A DNA stretch of 64,000 nucleotides. Origin: Streptomyces tanashiensis. GTDB taxonomy: Bacteria > Actinomycetota > Actinomycetes > Streptomycetales > Streptomycetaceae. The notes below the pieces were generated by a model. It was not told the origin of the DNA, did not search any database, and saw only the letters and a list, made by a program, of their open reading frames with translations. Where the stretch lies: NCBI RefSeq assembly GCF_014648895.1, contig NZ_BMRZ01000015.1:124001-188000 (forward strand). The letters are read 5' to 3'. This document shows, piece by piece, positions 7,121-14,986 of this stretch (positions are counted from its first letter, which is position 1; every line of letters begins with the position of its first letter). A program made the position numbers and the translations under genes.

Positions 7121-9652
7121 CTACTCGGCCTTGATCGCGGAGAGCATGTTCAGCTTGGCCGCGCTCCGGGCCGGCCACAGGGAGGCGAGGACGCCGACCA
7201 GGGCGGCCAGGACCAGGAAGATCCCGATCCGGTCCCAGGGCAGGACCAGGACGTAGCCCGGGATCTCCTCCCTGATGGTCTCGCCGATCGCCCAGCCGAG
7301 GAACGATCCGAGGCCGATGCCGACGAGGGCGCCGAACACCGAGATGACCACGGCCTCCAGACGGACCATCCGCTTCACCCGGCGCCGGTCGAGGCCGATC
7401 GCCCGCAGCATTCCGATCTCCTGCTGGCGCTCGAAGACGGACATCGCGAGGGTGTTGACGACACCGAGGACCGCGATGATCAGGGCCATGCCGAGCAGGC
7501 CGTACATGATGTTGAGCATCAGGTTGATCGGGCCGCCGAAGGAGTCACGGATGTCCTTGTGGTCCATCACCGTGATCGCCGGGTTGTCGCCCATGGCCTT
7601 GGCGAGGGCCCGCTCGTTGGCCGCGGTCGCGCCGCCGTCGGCCGAGACGAAGATCTGACGGATCTCGGCCTGCTCCTCGTGCGCGGTGACCAGCTCGTGG
7701 TCGGCCAGGACCGGCGAGACGAACTCGTTGGCCTTGTAGACCGCGCCGACGGTCAGCTTGCCCTTCTGCTTGTCGAGGTACTCGACCGGGACGGAGTCGC
7801 CGACCTTCAGGCCGCGCTTCGTGGCGACGTCGTCGTCGACGGCGATCGTGTTCCCGCCGAGGGAGGACAGCGAGCCCTTCACGACGTCCAGCCTGAGGAC
7901 CTTCTCGATGGCCCCGGGGGTGACGCCGGAGACCGAGGTGTAGTCGCCCTTCAGGTCGAAGGCGCCCGCCTGCTGGGGGGAGATCGCGGTGACGCCCGGT
8001 GCCTTCTCCAGGGCGGCCAGCGCCTCCGGGCTCAGGCTGTTGCCGCTGGCCATGGTGACCATGTAGTCGGCCTTGATCTGGTCCGTCGTGGCCTTGTCGA
8101 GGGCCGTGCCGACCGTGGCGCCGAGCACCGAGAGGCCGGTGACGAGGGTCAGGCCGATGGCGAGCGCGGAGGCGGTGGCGCCGGTGCGGCGCGGGTTGCG
8201 GACCGCGTTCAGGCCGGCGAGCTTGCCGGAGACCCCGAAGAGGTTCACGAAGACGGGGCGGATCACGGCGATCACGGGCCTGGACAGGAACGGGATCAGC
8301 ACGATCACGCCGATGAGGGCGAGGAAGGCGCCGCCCGCGATGAGCATGCGGCCCTCGTCGCCGCCCTGGCCGGCGCCGAGGACGATGAGCACGGCACCGA
8401 GGGCGCTGAACGCCGCACCGATGGAGTTCCGTACGACGAGCGACTTGGTGCTCTCGGTGGCGTGGACGCTGCTCATGGCGGCGACCGGCGGGATCTTCGC
8501 GGCGCGGCGGCCGGGCAGCCAGGCGGCGAGCATCGTGATGAGGACGCCGACGGCGAAGGCGCTGACGGCCGGGGTGGCGGTGAGGACCAGACCGCCGCCG
8601 GGGACCTTCATCTCGAAGGCGCTCATGGCCGAGCGGAGCGAGACGGCCAGGCCGATGCCGAGCACGTAGCCGACGGCGGAGGCGAGCAGGCCGACCAGAC
8701 CGGCCTCGGCGAGGACGGAGCGGGTGATCTGCTTGCGCGAGGCGCCGACGGCGCGCATCAGCGCGAGTTCCTTGGTGCGCTGGGCGACCAGCATGGTGAA
8801 GGTGTTGGAGATCAGGAAGATCCCGACGAAGAGCGCGATGCCCGCGAAGCCGAGGAGCACCTGGTTGAGCGCGCCGAGACCGGCCTCGATGTCCTTGGCC
8901 TGCTGCTCGGCGAGGGCCTTGCCGGTCTGCGCGGTGGCCGACTTCGGGACGACCTTCAGGACCTCGTCGAGGAGCTTGCCGTCGTTCGCGCCGGGGGCGG
9001 CGGTGACGGTCATGTCCCGGTAGAAGCCGGGCTTCAGGTAGAGCTTCTGGGCGACGGCGTTGTCGAAGACGACCAGGCTGCCGCCGGCGTTGACGGCGCC
9101 GTCCTCGGTGGTGAAGACGCCGGAGAGCTCGTACTCCTTCACCGGGCCCGTGGTCGCGACGCGGACGGTGTCGCCGACCTTGTAGCCGCCCTTGTCGGCG
9201 GTGTCCTTGTCGAGCGCGATCTGACCGGCGGAGGCCGGTCCGTTCCCGGAGGTGAAGGCGTACGCGCGGTCCTTGCCGTCCTTGCCGGGGGCGAAGTTGG
9301 TGCCCTTGTTGGACCAGCCGACGCCGATCAGCCTGCCGTTCTGGTCGGGCACGCCGGCGAAGCCGTCGACGCGGGGGGTGACGGAGGCGACCCCGTCGAG
9401 CTTCGCGACCTTGTCGACGTCCTGCTGGGAGAGGCCGGGGGTCTTCCGGGCCTCCTCGGCGGACGGGTACATCGTGACGGCGACGGCGACGTCGTCGTAG
9501 CTCTTGGCCGACTGGTTGCGGAAGGCCTGGCCGAGGGTGTCGGTGAAGACGAGCGTGCCGGAGACGAAGGCCACGCCGAGCATCACGGCGAGGACGGTCA
9601 TCAGCAGTCTCGCCTTGTGCGCGAGCACGTTGCGCAGGGCGGTACGGAACAT
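7121..9652 (-). CDS. ABC transporter permease, MacB/FtsX type, double FtsX module
   Basis: Membrane subunit of a type VII (mechanotransmission) ABC system. The 843-residue protein starts MFRTALRNVLAHKARLLMTV with a first span at about residues 17-38, then an extracytoplasmic MacB_PCD-like domain, and two FtsX modules, each with the typical sequence (FLISNTFTMLVAQRTKELALMRAVGAS near the middle, VLGVVNTLAMSVFERQQEIGMLRAIGLD near the end), giving eight to ten spans in all. The ATG at 9652 has AGGA eight bases upstream. The ATPase gene lies 56 bases upstream on the same strand, so the two form an operon. Such exporters in actinobacteria handle lipoproteins, antibiotics or peptides; the substrate is unknown here. 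Confidence 0.9.
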   Translation of the reverse strand: MFRTALRNVLAHKARLLMTVLAVMLGVAFVSGTLVFTDTLGQAFRNQSAKSYDDVAVAVTMYPSAEEARKTPGLSQQDVDKVAKLDGVASVTPRVDGFAGVPDQNGRLIGVGWSNKGTNFAPGKDGKDRAYAFTSGNGPASAGQIALDKDTADKGGYKVGDTVRVATTGPVKEYELSGVFTTEDGAVNAGGSLVVFDNAVAQKLYLKPGFYRDMTVTAAPGANDGKLLDEVLKVVPKSATAQTGKALAEQQAKDIEAGLGALNQVLLGFAGIALFVGIFLISNTFTMLVAQRTKELALMRAVGASRKQITRSVLAEAGLVGLLASAVGYVLGIGLAVSLRSAMSAFEMKVPGGGLVLTATPAVSAFAVGVLITMLAAWLPGRRAAKIPPVAAMSSVHATESTKSLVVRNSIGAAFSALGAVLIVLGAGQGGDEGRMLIAGGAFLALIGVIVLIPFLSRPVIAVIRPVFVNLFGVSGKLAGLNAVRNPRRTGATASALAIGLTLVTGLSVLGATVGTALDKATTDQIKADYMVTMASGNSLSPEALAALEKAPGVTAISPQQAGAFDLKGDYTSVSGVTPGAIEKVLRLDVVKGSLSSLGGNTIAVDDDVATKRGLKVGDSVPVEYLDKQKGKLTVGAVYKANEFVSPVLADHELVTAHEEQAEIRQIFVSADGGATAANERALAKAMGDNPAITVMDHKDIRDSFGGPINLMLNIMYGLLGMALIIAVLGVVNTLAMSVFERQQEIGMLRAIGLDRRRVKRMVRLEAVVISVFGALVGIGLGSFLGWAIGETIREEIPGYVLVLPWDRIGIFLVLAALVGVLASLWPARSAAKLNMLSAIKAE

Positions 9653-9708
9653 GGGTGTGTCCTGAACGGAAGGTGGGGCGGAGGTCGGGGCGGGGCTGCG
9701 CTGTGGCG

Positions 9709-10479
9709 TCAGCTCGTGCGGCCCTTGGCGTCGAAGGCCTTCATGCGGTCGAGGACGCCGTCCGCCGTCGGGCGGAGCATCTCGTCGACGATCCGGCCGT
9801 CCGCGAGGAAGATCACGCGGTCCGCGTAGGAGGCGGCCACCGCGTCGTGGGTGACCATGACGACGGTCTGGCCGAGCTCGCGCACCGAGTTGCGCAGGAA
9901 GCCGAGGACCTCGGCGCCCGAGCGGGAGTCCAGGTTTCCGGTGGGCTCGTCGCCGAAGATGATCTCGGGGCGGGAGGCGAGGGCGCGGGCCACGGCCACG
10001 CGCTGCTGCTGGCCGCCGGAGAGCTCGGAGGGGCGGTGGCTGAGCCGGGCGGAGAGGCCGAGCATGTCGATGACCTGCTGGACCCACTGCTTGTCGGCCT
10101 TGCGTCCCGCGATGTCCATCGGGAGCGTGATGTTCTCCAGGGCGGTCAGCGTCGGCAGCAGGTTGAAGGCCTGGAAGATGAAGCCGATCTTGTCCCGGCG
10201 CAGCTGGGTGAGCTGCTTGTCCTTCAGGGTGGAGAGCTCCGTCTCGCCGATCCGGACCGAGCCGGAGGAGAAGGAGTCCAGGCCGGCGACGCAGTGCATG
10301 AGCGTCGACTTGCCGGAGCCGGAGGGGCCCATGATCGCGGTGAACTCGCCCTGGCGGAAGTCCACGGTGACGTGATCGAGCGCGACGACCTGGGTCTCGC
10401 CGTGTCCGTAGACCTTCGAGAGATCCGTGGCGCGGGCGGCCACCGCGGTGGCGCGGGACACGGTGGGGGTGGTGGTCAC
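9709..10479 (-). CDS. ABC transporter ATP-binding protein, MacB/LolD type
   Basis: Cytoplasmic ATPase partner of the downstream permease. The 256-residue protein has Walker A GPSGSGKST (51-59), the Q-loop IGFIFQAFNLLPTLTALEN, the signature LSGGQQQRVAVARALA, Walker B IIFGDEPTGNLD, and the H-loop VVMVTHD. These are typical of the LolD/MacB/FtsE group. The GTG start at 10479 is supported by AGGAG seven bases upstream; a longer in-frame ATG at 10524 lacks such a site. S. coelicolor also has an ABC transporter gene pair next to bldA. Confidence 0.93.
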   Translation of the reverse strand: MTTTPTVSRATAVAARATDLSKVYGHGETQVVALDHVTVDFRQGEFTAIMGPSGSGKSTLMHCVAGLDSFSSGSVRIGETELSTLKDKQLTQLRRDKIGFIFQAFNLLPTLTALENITLPMDIAGRKADKQWVQQVIDMLGLSARLSHRPSELSGGQQQRVAVARALASRPEIIFGDEPTGNLDSRSGAEVLGFLRNSVRELGQTVVMVTHDAVAASYADRVIFLADGRIVDEMLRPTADGVLDRMKAFDAKGRTS

Positions 10480-10870
10480 GGGGGGACTCCTGTCACTGCG
10501 ACGGCGATTCGGGAACCCCTCCATCGTGTCGAGCGTTCTGCTCCGGGTCGTCCGCCCACGTGCCCGTTCCGGGGGCCGTCTGGAGTCTGATCGGAGGTCC
10601 GGTCCCTCCTCCTTTGGGATGACGGGACCCCTGAGTCCGTCCGGCGGTGAAGCCGCCGGACGGAGGTGACAGACCTGCGACGACTTTTCGTCATTCCGGG
10701 GGGTGCGGCTTTGCGCCTGCGACCCCTGTCACAGTTTGACGAAAGGCCCCCCACCTGCACTGACGCACCCTCAGACGTCAATAAAATAAGACAACATCGG
10801 GCCGAGGTTCCGCTGATCGGGGGAAACCGTCCCGATAGGCTCATGTGCCAACGCGGAGCTTCGCGGCGAC
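10480..10870. other. Intergenic region between ABC operon and bldA
   Basis: About 390 bases with divergent functions: the promoter of the ABC operon (leftward) and that of bldA (rightward). It contains a perfect 12-bp hairpin at 10636-10664 (TCCGTCCGGCGG, loop TGAAG) of unknown role, and an unusually A/T-rich stretch at about 10780-10798 (CAATAAAATAAGACAACAT). No protein gene was recognised. Confidence 0.6.
10813..10841 (+). promoter_or_regulatory. Candidate bldA promoter
   Basis: CTGATC at 10813-10818 and TAGGCT at 10836-10841 are separated by 17 bases, a fair match to the vegetative -35/-10 pattern. Transcription would begin near 10848, about 20 bases before the mature tRNA. Inferred from spacing and hexamers only. 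Confidence 0.5.
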
Positions 10871-10955
10871 GCCCGGATGGTGGAATGCAGACACGGCGAG
10901 CTTAAACCTCGCTGGCCTTCGGGCCGTACCGGTTCGAGTCCGGTTCCGGGCACCA
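10871..10955 (+). tRNA. bldA: tRNA-Leu(UAA), bldA
   Basis: The sequence folds as a class II tRNA. Acceptor GCCCGGA (10871-10877) pairs with TCCGGGC ending at 10951, with discriminator A (10952) and an encoded CCA (10953-10955). The anticodon arm GCGAG-CTTAAAC-CTCGC presents anticodon TAA, reading the leucine codon UUA; a long variable arm (GGCCTTCGGGCC) and the T-arm CCGGTTCGAGTCCGG follow. This is the tRNA whose loss blocks aerial growth and antibiotic production in Streptomyces because UUA codons are confined to developmental and secondary-metabolism genes. By eye I found no in-frame TTA codon in the protein genes of this window. Confidence 0.97.
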
Positions 10956-10963
10956 CGGCTTCG

Positions 10964-11581
10964 CTAGTGGGCCAGGTTCCCCAGCAGCCAGGAGCCGTAC
11001 TCCTCGGAGAGGAGCGGGCCCGCCTCGCCCGCTCCGCCGGTGATCGTGTCGTCGGCGATCTCGTCGCCCAGGCCGTCGTCCACGCCGCCGTCGACCAGGC
11101 GCAGGAAGCGGGGGATCAGGGGCCGGCCGCCCGCGCGGCTCAGCTCGGCCTCGTCCTCCAGCGCCGGTGCGGCGCCGTTGTGGGAGAAGTGGACCCCGCT
11201 CCGGTGGTCGATCGCCATCCGTTCCATGCTCGCGAGGGCGTAGCGGGCGGCGAGGGCGCCCTGCCCGGTGCCGCCGACGGTCAGCGGGTCCGAGCCGTAC
11301 TGCTCCGCGAGCGCGCGCGTGACGACGTTCTGGACGGCCCCGCCGGCGCCGGTCATGGTGCTGTCGTCGGGGAGGCCGAACAGGACCAGGTCGTAGCCGC
11401 GCGCGTGAAGCTCCGAGAGGAGGGAGTACGCCGCGTGGTCGGCGCTCCCGGCGAGTTCCGCGAGCCCGGTGCCGGCGTCGCCGACGAGGATGACGGGTCT
11501 GGTGAGGTGCTCGCCCGCGGTGAACACCCAGGCGCTTCCGTGGCGGGGGACGTCCCAGACGGCGTTCGGTTCGGCGGTCAT
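10964..11581 (-). CDS. Alpha/beta-hydrolase-like protein with altered nucleophile elbow
   Basis: 205-residue cytoplasmic protein, no signal peptide. VILVGDAGTG (30-39), GYDLVLFGLPDD and VGGTGQGALAARYALASME (102-120) resemble the strand-elbow-helix of PGAP1-like esterases, whose usual elbow is GxSMGGLVxRYAL. Here the serine position is Thr105 and the following glycine pattern is disturbed (GTGQG), so classical serine-esterase activity is doubtful. Further conserved-looking pieces are IDHRSGVHFSHNGAAP and SEEYGSWLL near the end. The ATG at 11581 has AGGAG eight bases upstream. The gene converges on bldA with only eight bases between its stop and the tRNA 3' end. Confidence 0.6.
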   Translation of the reverse strand: MTAEPNAVWDVPRHGSAWVFTAGEHLTRPVILVGDAGTGLAELAGSADHAAYSLLSELHARGYDLVLFGLPDDSTMTGAGGAVQNVVTRALAEQYGSDPLTVGGTGQGALAARYALASMERMAIDHRSGVHFSHNGAAPALEDEAELSRAGGRPLIPRFLRLVDGGVDDGLGDEIADDTITGGAGEAGPLLSEEYGSWLLGNLAH

Positions 11582-11765
11582 GCGGCTCTCCTGTGGAAGG
11601 GGCGGTTCCTGGCAGGGGCGAGCCTCGCGGAGTGGACCCCTCCGCCGCCGACGAAGATCGAAAACTTACGGGAAAAGATCCTCCCCGAGCACTAGGGAGT
11701 TTCTTTTGCCTACGCATTACCCTTGACGCAAGGCCGCGCCGTGCGGTCCGCCATGGAGGAGTGAG

Positions 11766-12668
11766 ATGAGGAGCAGCAACCCGGTCTTCTCGCGACGGGG
11801 GTTCAGCCGCGACGCCGGCTACGCGGGCTTCAACGCGCAGCAGCCGCAGGCCGGGGGCCCCGCCGTCGGAACCAACCCGTACGCCACCGGCAACCCGTAT
11901 GCCGAGGGCGCGACGAACCCGTACGCGACCAACCCGTACGCCCCGCAGGACACCGCGCTCGGCGCCCCGCAGCAGGCCCGCGGCAACGTGATGACGATCG
12001 ACGACGTCGTGAGCCGTACGGCCATGACGCTCGGCACGGTCGTGCTCACCGCCGTCCTGTCCTGGCTGCTGCTGCCGGTCGACCCGGCGAACCTCGGCAA
12101 GTCCTACGGCATCGCCATCGGCGCCGCCCTGGTCGCGCTCGTGCTGTCGCTCGTGCAGTCCTTCAAGCGCAAGCCGTCCCCCGCGCTGATCCTGGGCTAC
12201 GCCGCCTTCGAGGGCGTCTTCCTCGGTGTGATCTCCGCCGCCGTCTCGACGTACATCGCCGACGGTGTGGTCATCCAGGCGGTCCTGGGCACGATGGCGG
12301 TCTTCGCCGGTGTGCTCATCGCCTACAAGATGGGCTGGATCCGGGTCAACCGCCGCTTCTACGGCTTCGTGATGGCCGCCGCGATGGGCTTCATGCTCCT
12401 CATGGTGACCAACCTGCTGTTCGCGGTCTTCGCCGGCGGTGACGGCCTCGGCTTCCGCAGCGGTGGTCTCGGCATCCTCTTCGGTGTCATCGGCATCATC
12501 CTGGGCGCCTGCTTCCTCGCCCTCGACTTCAAGCAGGTCGAGGACGGCGTGACCTACGGCGCGCCGCGCGAGGAGGCCTGGCTGGCCGCCTTCGGTCTCA
12601 CCATGACCCTGGTGTGGATCTACCTGGAGATGCTGCGTCTGCTGTCGATCCTGCAGGGCGACGACTGA
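11766..12668 (+). CDS. Bax inhibitor-1/YccA family membrane protein
   Basis: 300-residue inner-membrane protein. The first 75 residues are a soluble, low-complexity tail with repeated NPYA/NPYAT units (five copies within residues 37-60) and many Gln/Gly. Seven hydrophobic spans follow (for example VVLTAVLSWLLL, AAAMGFMLLMVTNLLFAVF, GILFGVIGIILGACFLAL), and the C-terminus has DFKQVEDGV and EEAWLAAFGLTMTLVWIYLEMLRLL, both characteristic of the YccA/BI-1 (TMBIM) family. Family members act as pH-sensitive Ca2+ leak channels or protease modulators; the role in Streptomyces is not known. ATG at 11766 follows GGAGGAG closely. A terminator follows at 12690. Confidence 0.9.
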   Translation: MRSSNPVFSRRGFSRDAGYAGFNAQQPQAGGPAVGTNPYATGNPYAEGATNPYATNPYAPQDTALGAPQQARGNVMTIDDVVSRTAMTLGTVVLTAVLSWLLLPVDPANLGKSYGIAIGAALVALVLSLVQSFKRKPSPALILGYAAFEGVFLGVISAAVSTYIADGVVIQAVLGTMAVFAGVLIAYKMGWIRVNRRFYGFVMAAAMGFMLLMVTNLLFAVFAGGDGLGFRSGGLGILFGVIGIILGACFLALDFKQVEDGVTYGAPREEAWLAAFGLTMTLVWIYLEMLRLLSILQGDD

Positions 12669-12689
12669 CGCACCCCCTGACTCGGGGGG

Positions 12690-12724
12690 AAGGGCCCGTC
12701 CGGCTTCGCGCCGGGCGGGCCCTT
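12690..12724. terminator. Bidirectional terminator between BI-1 gene and TetR gene
   Basis: 15-bp stem (12690-12704 with 12710-12724, AAGGGCCCGTCCGGC with one G-T wobble) and loop TTCGC. Lies between the two convergent stop codons (12668 and 12745). Confidence 0.8.
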
Positions 12725-12744
12725 CCGCGTGTCCGGGGCCTGTC

Positions 12745-13308
12745 CTAGGAGGCGGGGGCCGCGTCCAGCAGGACCCTCGCCGCCGCCTTCGCCTGGGCGG
12801 CCGGTTCGGGGGAGCCGGTGATGCCCGCGACGGCCATGGCGCCGTTGGCGAGCAGGGCCAGCTGGTCGGCGAGGACGGGCGGCGCGCCGAGGGCGTCCGT
12901 CTGCTCGGCGAAGTAGGCCCGCAGGGCCTCCTTGTGGTCGCGGGCGATGCCGGCGACGACCGGGGTGACCCCGCCGAGCTCCCCGAAGGTGTTGATGAAC
13001 GCGCAGCCCCGGAACCCGGGCTCCGCGAACCAGCCGGCCAGCCAGTCGAAGACCGCGAGGGCCCGCTCGTACGGCCCCTCGGCGGTCCGTGCGCCGTGGC
13101 CGGTGAGTGCGGCCCGTACGGCCTCGTCGCGGCGCCGCAGGACGGCCTCGACCAGGAGGTCCTTGGACGGGAAGACCTGGTAGAGCCGCTTCAGGGAGAC
13201 CCCCGAGGCGGTGCGGATGGCGTCCATGCCGACGGCCTGCACCCCCCGCTCGTCGAAGAGCCCCTCCGCGGTGTCGAGCACCTTCCGCTCGGCGGTTTCC
13301 GCGTCCAT
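12745..13308 (-). CDS. TetR family transcriptional regulator
   Basis: 187-residue repressor with the usual N-terminal three-helix DNA-binding domain: ERKVLDTAEGLFDERGVQAVGMDAIRTASGVSLKRLYQVFPSKDLLVEAVL (about residues 6-56; key helix SGVSLKRLYQVFPSK). The rest is a helical ligand/dimer domain containing FRGCAFINTFGELGG. The ATG at 13308 is preferred, because a longer frame from 13338 would start inside the operator at 13330-13345. It is divergent from the alpha/beta hydrolase gene and two identical-type palindromes lie between them, so it very probably represses both itself and the hydrolase, released by an unknown (possibly hydrophobic or halogenated) ligand. Confidence 0.92.
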   Translation of the reverse strand: MDAETAERKVLDTAEGLFDERGVQAVGMDAIRTASGVSLKRLYQVFPSKDLLVEAVLRRRDEAVRAALTGHGARTAEGPYERALAVFDWLAGWFAEPGFRGCAFINTFGELGGVTPVVAGIARDHKEALRAYFAEQTDALGAPPVLADQLALLANGAMAVAGITGSPEPAAQAKAAARVLLDAAPAS

Positions 13309-13329
13309 CGTCCGATCACCCCTTGCGTG

Positions 13330-13345
13330 GAGAACCATCGTTCTC
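13330..13345. promoter_or_regulatory. TetR operator, copy 1
   Basis: Perfect 16-bp palindrome GAGAAC-CATC-GTTCTC, in the gap between the divergent TetR and hydrolase genes, 22 bases before the TetR start codon. The same half-sites recur at 13365-13380, which strongly supports a specific repressor site. Confidence 0.8.
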
Positions 13346-13364
13346 GTAGTCTACAGGGCATCGG

Positions 13365-13380
13365 GAGAACGCTCGTTCTC
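13365..13380. promoter_or_regulatory. TetR operator, copy 2
   Basis: Perfect 16-bp palindrome GAGAAC-GCTC-GTTCTC with half-sites identical to copy 1. The centres are 35 bp apart, a little over three helical turns, so two dimers could bind near the same DNA face. It lies 31 bases before the hydrolase start codon. Confidence 0.8.
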
Positions 13381-13411
13381 TCGGTCGGAAACCGAAAACG
13401 GGGAGTCAGTC

Positions 13412-14284
13412 ATGTCCGCATACGCCCTGCGCGCCCGCACCGTCACCGTCGACGGGCTCGACGTCTTCTACCGGGAGGCCGGCGATCCGGCGAACCCCAC
13501 CCTCGTCCTGCTGCACGGCTTCCCGTCCAGCTCGCACATGTACCGGGGGCTCATCGCCGACCTCGCCGACGCGTACCACCTGATCGCCCCCGACCACATC
13601 GGCTTCGGTGCGTCGGCCGCACCGGCCGTCGAGGACTTCGCGTACAGCTTCGAGAGGCTCACCGAGATCACCCTGGGACTGCTCGACAAGCTGGGCGTCG
13701 AGAGGTTCGCGCTCTACATCCAGGACTACGGCGCGCCGATCGGCCTGCGGATCGCCTCCCGGCACCCCGAGCGGGTCACCGCGATCGTCAGCCAGAGCGG
13801 CAACGCCTACCTGGAGGGGTTCACGCCCTTCTGGGACGTGCTCTTCGCCCACGCCCGGGACCGGGCGGCGAACGAGGCCGGCGTGCGGGAGCTGCTGACC
13901 GCCGGGGCCACCCGCTGGCAGTACACCCACGGCGTGCCCGCCGACCGGCTCGACCGGATCGCCCCCGAGACCTGGACCCTGGACCAGGCCGGCCTCGACC
14001 GGCCCGGCAACAAGGAGATCCAGCTCCAGCTCTTCTGGGACTACCAGTTCAACCTGGACGGCTACCCGGCCTTCCAGGAGTACTTCCGCACCCACCGGCC
14101 GCCGCTGCTGGCGGCCTGGGGGCGCGGCGACGAGATCTTCGGGCCGGCCGGTGCGGAGGCCTTCGCCCGTGACCTGCCGGACGCCGAGATCCACCTCCTG
14201 GACGCCGGGCACTTCGCCCTGGAGACGCACGGCGAGGAGATCGCCGGACTCGTCCGCGACTTCCTCGGCCGGCACGTGGGGTGA
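13412..14284 (+). CDS. Alpha/beta hydrolase with Asp nucleophile (haloalkane dehalogenase / epoxide hydrolase type)
   Basis: 290-residue cytoplasmic hydrolase. Oxyanion-hole region LLHGFPSSSHMYR (33-45), nucleophile elbow YIQDYGAPIG with Asp105 rather than Ser, a likely acid in WGRGDEIFGP and a catalytic His in DAGHFALETH near the C-terminus. An Asp nucleophile with the neighbouring QDYG is typical of haloalkane dehalogenases, fluoroacetate dehalogenases and epoxide hydrolases. The ATG at 13412 has GGGGAG six bases upstream. Divergent from a TetR gene with two perfect operators between, so expression is probably induced by a small molecule, perhaps its own substrate. Substrate unknown. Confidence 0.88.
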   Translation: MSAYALRARTVTVDGLDVFYREAGDPANPTLVLLHGFPSSSHMYRGLIADLADAYHLIAPDHIGFGASAAPAVEDFAYSFERLTEITLGLLDKLGVERFALYIQDYGAPIGLRIASRHPERVTAIVSQSGNAYLEGFTPFWDVLFAHARDRAANEAGVRELLTAGATRWQYTHGVPADRLDRIAPETWTLDQAGLDRPGNKEIQLQLFWDYQFNLDGYPAFQEYFRTHRPPLLAAWGRGDEIFGPAGAEAFARDLPDAEIHLLDAGHFALETHGEEIAGLVRDFLGRHVG

Positions 14285-14300
14285 CCGGGGCCGGCGGGGC

Positions 14301-14531
14301 TCAGAGCAGTCTGCGCGCCGCCCGCCGCAGGTCGTACTCGTGGATGATCGCCTTCGCGTGGCCGTACGCCAGCTCGTGCGCCCCGCGGAGCCAGCTGACC
14401 CGCTCCTCGAAGCGGAGGAGGGAGGGACCCTCCTCGACGGTGCGCATCCAGTCGGCGATCTCACGACCGGTGCGGCGCGGGATGCGGGCCAGCAGGTTGC
14501 GGTGGGTCTCTTCGGAGAATGTGTGCGACAT
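14301..14531 (-). CDS. DUF4287-type small protein
   Basis: 76 residues: HRNLLARIPRRTGREIADWM, RFEERVSWLRGAHELAYGHAKAIIHEYDLRRAARRLL. The pattern of IP..TGR....W followed by L..GHAKAIVHEY is that of the DUF4287 family found widely in bacteria, function unknown. GGAGG lies six bases before the ATG at 14531. Convergent with the preceding hydrolase gene, 16 bases apart. Confidence 0.75.
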   Translation of the reverse strand: MSHTFSEETHRNLLARIPRRTGREIADWMRTVEEGPSLLRFEERVSWLRGAHELAYGHAKAIIHEYDLRRAARRLL

Positions 14532-14640
14532 CGGCGCCTCCGGACGCGTCGTACCGTGTGCTCCTCGTACTCCTTCCCGTCACCGTGCCGAAGCCTGAGG
14601 CCGTTGGCAAGGGCGCCGGGAGGGCGCGTAGGGTCGCCGG

Positions 14641-14970
14641 GTGCGCGATACGAGTGAACTGACCGCCGCCGTCGAGCGGTTCGCCGACCGGCTGCGGGCG
14701 GCCCCGCAGAGCCGCCTCAAGCAGGCCGGGGCGGCCGAAGGGCTGGCGCTGGCCAGGGAGTTGTCGGTGCGCGCCCAGCGTGCCGAGGACCCGGAACGGG
14801 AGCCGCGGATCATGCCGGACGCGGGCCTGTTCGCGGTGGGCGACCAGCTCGCCGTCGCCGGGAACGACTTGGCCGAGATCCTGCGAACGGCCCCGGCCGG
14901 CTCCCACGAGGGGGAACTGGGCGAGGCCGTGAGACTGGTACGGGAGGCGGCGGAGCGCGCGGGGCTGTAG
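14641..14970 (+). CDS. Hypothetical protein, 109 aa
   Basis: Small, highly charged, Ala/Arg/Glu-rich, probably all-helical cytoplasmic protein starting MRDTSELTAAVERFADRLRAAP. GTG start at 14641 with a weak AGGG eight bases upstream. No domain recognised. Codon third positions are GC-rich as in its neighbours, so it is likely real. It converges on the gene at 14987-15820. Confidence 0.6.
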   Translation: MRDTSELTAAVERFADRLRAAPQSRLKQAGAAEGLALARELSVRAQRAEDPEREPRIMPDAGLFAVGDQLAVAGNDLAEILRTAPAGSHEGELGEAVRLVREAAERAGL

Positions 14971-14986
14971 CGCCCCCTGCGCGGGC

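Noticed and set aside
7109..9829. Antisense open frame of about 900 codons over the ABC permease
   Set aside because: Only D/G/E/V/A-rich nonsense sequence; the permease frame on the other strand contains clear FtsX motifs.
13309..13338. Longer TetR start with MVLHARGDRT extension
   Set aside because: It would start within the repressor operator; the ATG at 13308 begins the conserved domain and has a purine-rich site upstream.
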